Source: Cyclospora cayetanensis (lineage: Eukaryota > Apicomplexa > Conoidasida > Eucoccidiorida > Eimeriidae). From it: a stretch of DNA of 64,000 nt. The notes beneath the pieces are model-generated. The model was given only the letters and a program-made list of their open reading frames with translations, made no database searches and was not told the origin of the DNA. Positions 63,545 through 64,000 of the stretch are shown here, piece by piece (the first letter of the stretch is position 1; the number at the start of each line of letters is the position of its first letter). A program made the translations under genes and the position numbers. The stretch spans positions 62,001 through 126,000 of the forward strand of contig NW_020312042.1 in the NCBI RefSeq assembly GCF_002999335.1, given 5' to 3'.

Positions 63545-64000
63545 ATGTCAGCCCCTGTTGACGACCTCCTCGCGGCTTTTGCTGAGTCTGCACTCTCCTG
63601 GGAGGATGCGCACCAGCAAAAAAAAAAGTCTTCGCCGCAGCCAGCCGCTGCAGACGCGCCGTCGTTGCCGGGATGTGAATCCTTGTTCGGCCCCTTTCGT
63701 GCTTCTGCCGATTTTGGCGGTCTTGCAACAGACTCCGCAGCAGTCGCTTCAGGAGCAGCGGATAGCTTCCTGCCCGCAGATGATGACGCCTTCGGAGAGT
63801 GGGAGTCTGCTACCGACGCACCACAGCAATTGCCGGAGCAGCAGCAGCAGCAGAAGCAGCAGCAGCAGAAGCATGGCTGGACGCCTTGTGAAGGAGCGGG
63901 GGAGGGGCAGACCTGCATATTGGGTACGCGTTCCCTTCCAAGCAAATTTTCAGGCACTTTTTCTGAACTGGCACAGCCGCCTCCCCTCTCCAGCAACAGC
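63545..64000 (+). CDS. Unrecognised Gln-rich protein, N-terminal part (3' partial)
   Basis: ATG at 63545 opens a frame of 152 codons that runs off the right edge without a stop. It begins MSAPVDDLLAAFAESALSWE, then has small-residue and acidic stretches. DDAFGEWESA resembles the acidic Phe/Trp motifs by which trafficking proteins bind adaptin or GGA ear domains (D-D-x-F-G-x-F/W). A poly-Gln run with Lys follows (63838-63873). A possible 5' splice site, GGGTACGC, lies near 63922, so the last part may be intron. Coding status rests on composition and the CAG run being in the Gln frame; a vesicle-trafficking link is only a suggestion. Confidence 0.55.
   Translation, partial: MSAPVDDLLAAFAESALSWEDAHQQKKKSSPQPAAADAPSLPGCESLFGPFRASADFGGLATDSAAVASGAADSFLPADDDAFGEWESATDAPQQLPEQQQQQKQQQQKHGWTPCEGAGEGQTCILGTRSLPSKFSGTFSELAQPPPLSSNS
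63838..63873 (+). repeat. CAG triplet run coding poly-Gln
   Basis: CAG triplets interrupted by AAG, read as Gln with Lys in the right-edge gene. Confidence 0.9.

Noticed and set aside
1..64000. tRNA, rRNA, CRISPR array, telomere-type AAACCCT array
   Set aside because: I looked for T-arm-like GGTTCRANNCC strings, rRNA-like blocks, regular spacer arrays and telomeric repeats and saw none that holds up by eye; a tRNA or covariance-model scan was not possible.

Overview
The window looks like nuclear DNA of an apicomplexan of the Eimeria type. Three things point there: genes broken into many short exons by 100-700 bp GT-AG introns, CAG/AGT-type triplet runs inside coding sequence that give runs of Ala, Ser and Gln, and a FabH enzyme with the signal-plus-transit leader expected of an apicoplast protein. 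There are no operons. The genus is an inference from these traits; I could not run any search.

Layout. (1) 58-5074, + : 3' part of a CMGC-type protein kinase with a very long Arg/Glu- and Arg/Ser-rich tail. (2) 5774-9744, - : phosphoglucomutase-2/phosphopentomutase family enzyme, 8 exons. (3) 16628-19392, + : beta-ketoacyl-ACP synthase III (FabH), 6 exons. (4) 25386-26877, - : alanine dehydrogenase, 3 exons. (5) 35021-37318, + : ER protein of the PDI/P5 type ending in KDEL but lacking a CxxC active site, 5 exons. (6) 41779-52114, - : full-length ABCB (P-glycoprotein type) transporter, 35 exons. (7) 59351-62146, + : UBA-UAS protein without a UBX domain, 8 exons. (8) 63545 to the right edge, + : start of an unrecognised Gln-rich protein. 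I built the exon models by hand. In every multi-exon model the reading phase closes across all junctions, which is the main support for the splice sites chosen.

The genes are separated by long stretches (about 4-8 kb) without host genes. These hold decayed Ty3/gypsy-type LTR retrotransposon pieces (reverse transcriptase, RNase H, integrase; all with stops, frameshifts or changed catalytic motifs) and a dispersed repeat of about 200 bp, partly in inverted pairs. Neighbouring genes are mostly convergent or divergent.

The genes do not form one pathway. They are housekeeping functions: plastid fatty-acid initiation, sugar-phosphate mutase, alanine/pyruvate interconversion, ER folding, membrane export, and ubiquitin/p97 adaptor work. 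I did not find a convincing undescribed multi-gene system. The most notable observations are two GC-AG introns with the same GCAAGT donor in unrelated genes, a PDI-like protein that has lost its redox cysteines, an in-frame stop-free microsatellite intron in the kinase gene, and a perfect 20-bp hairpin inside a transporter intron.
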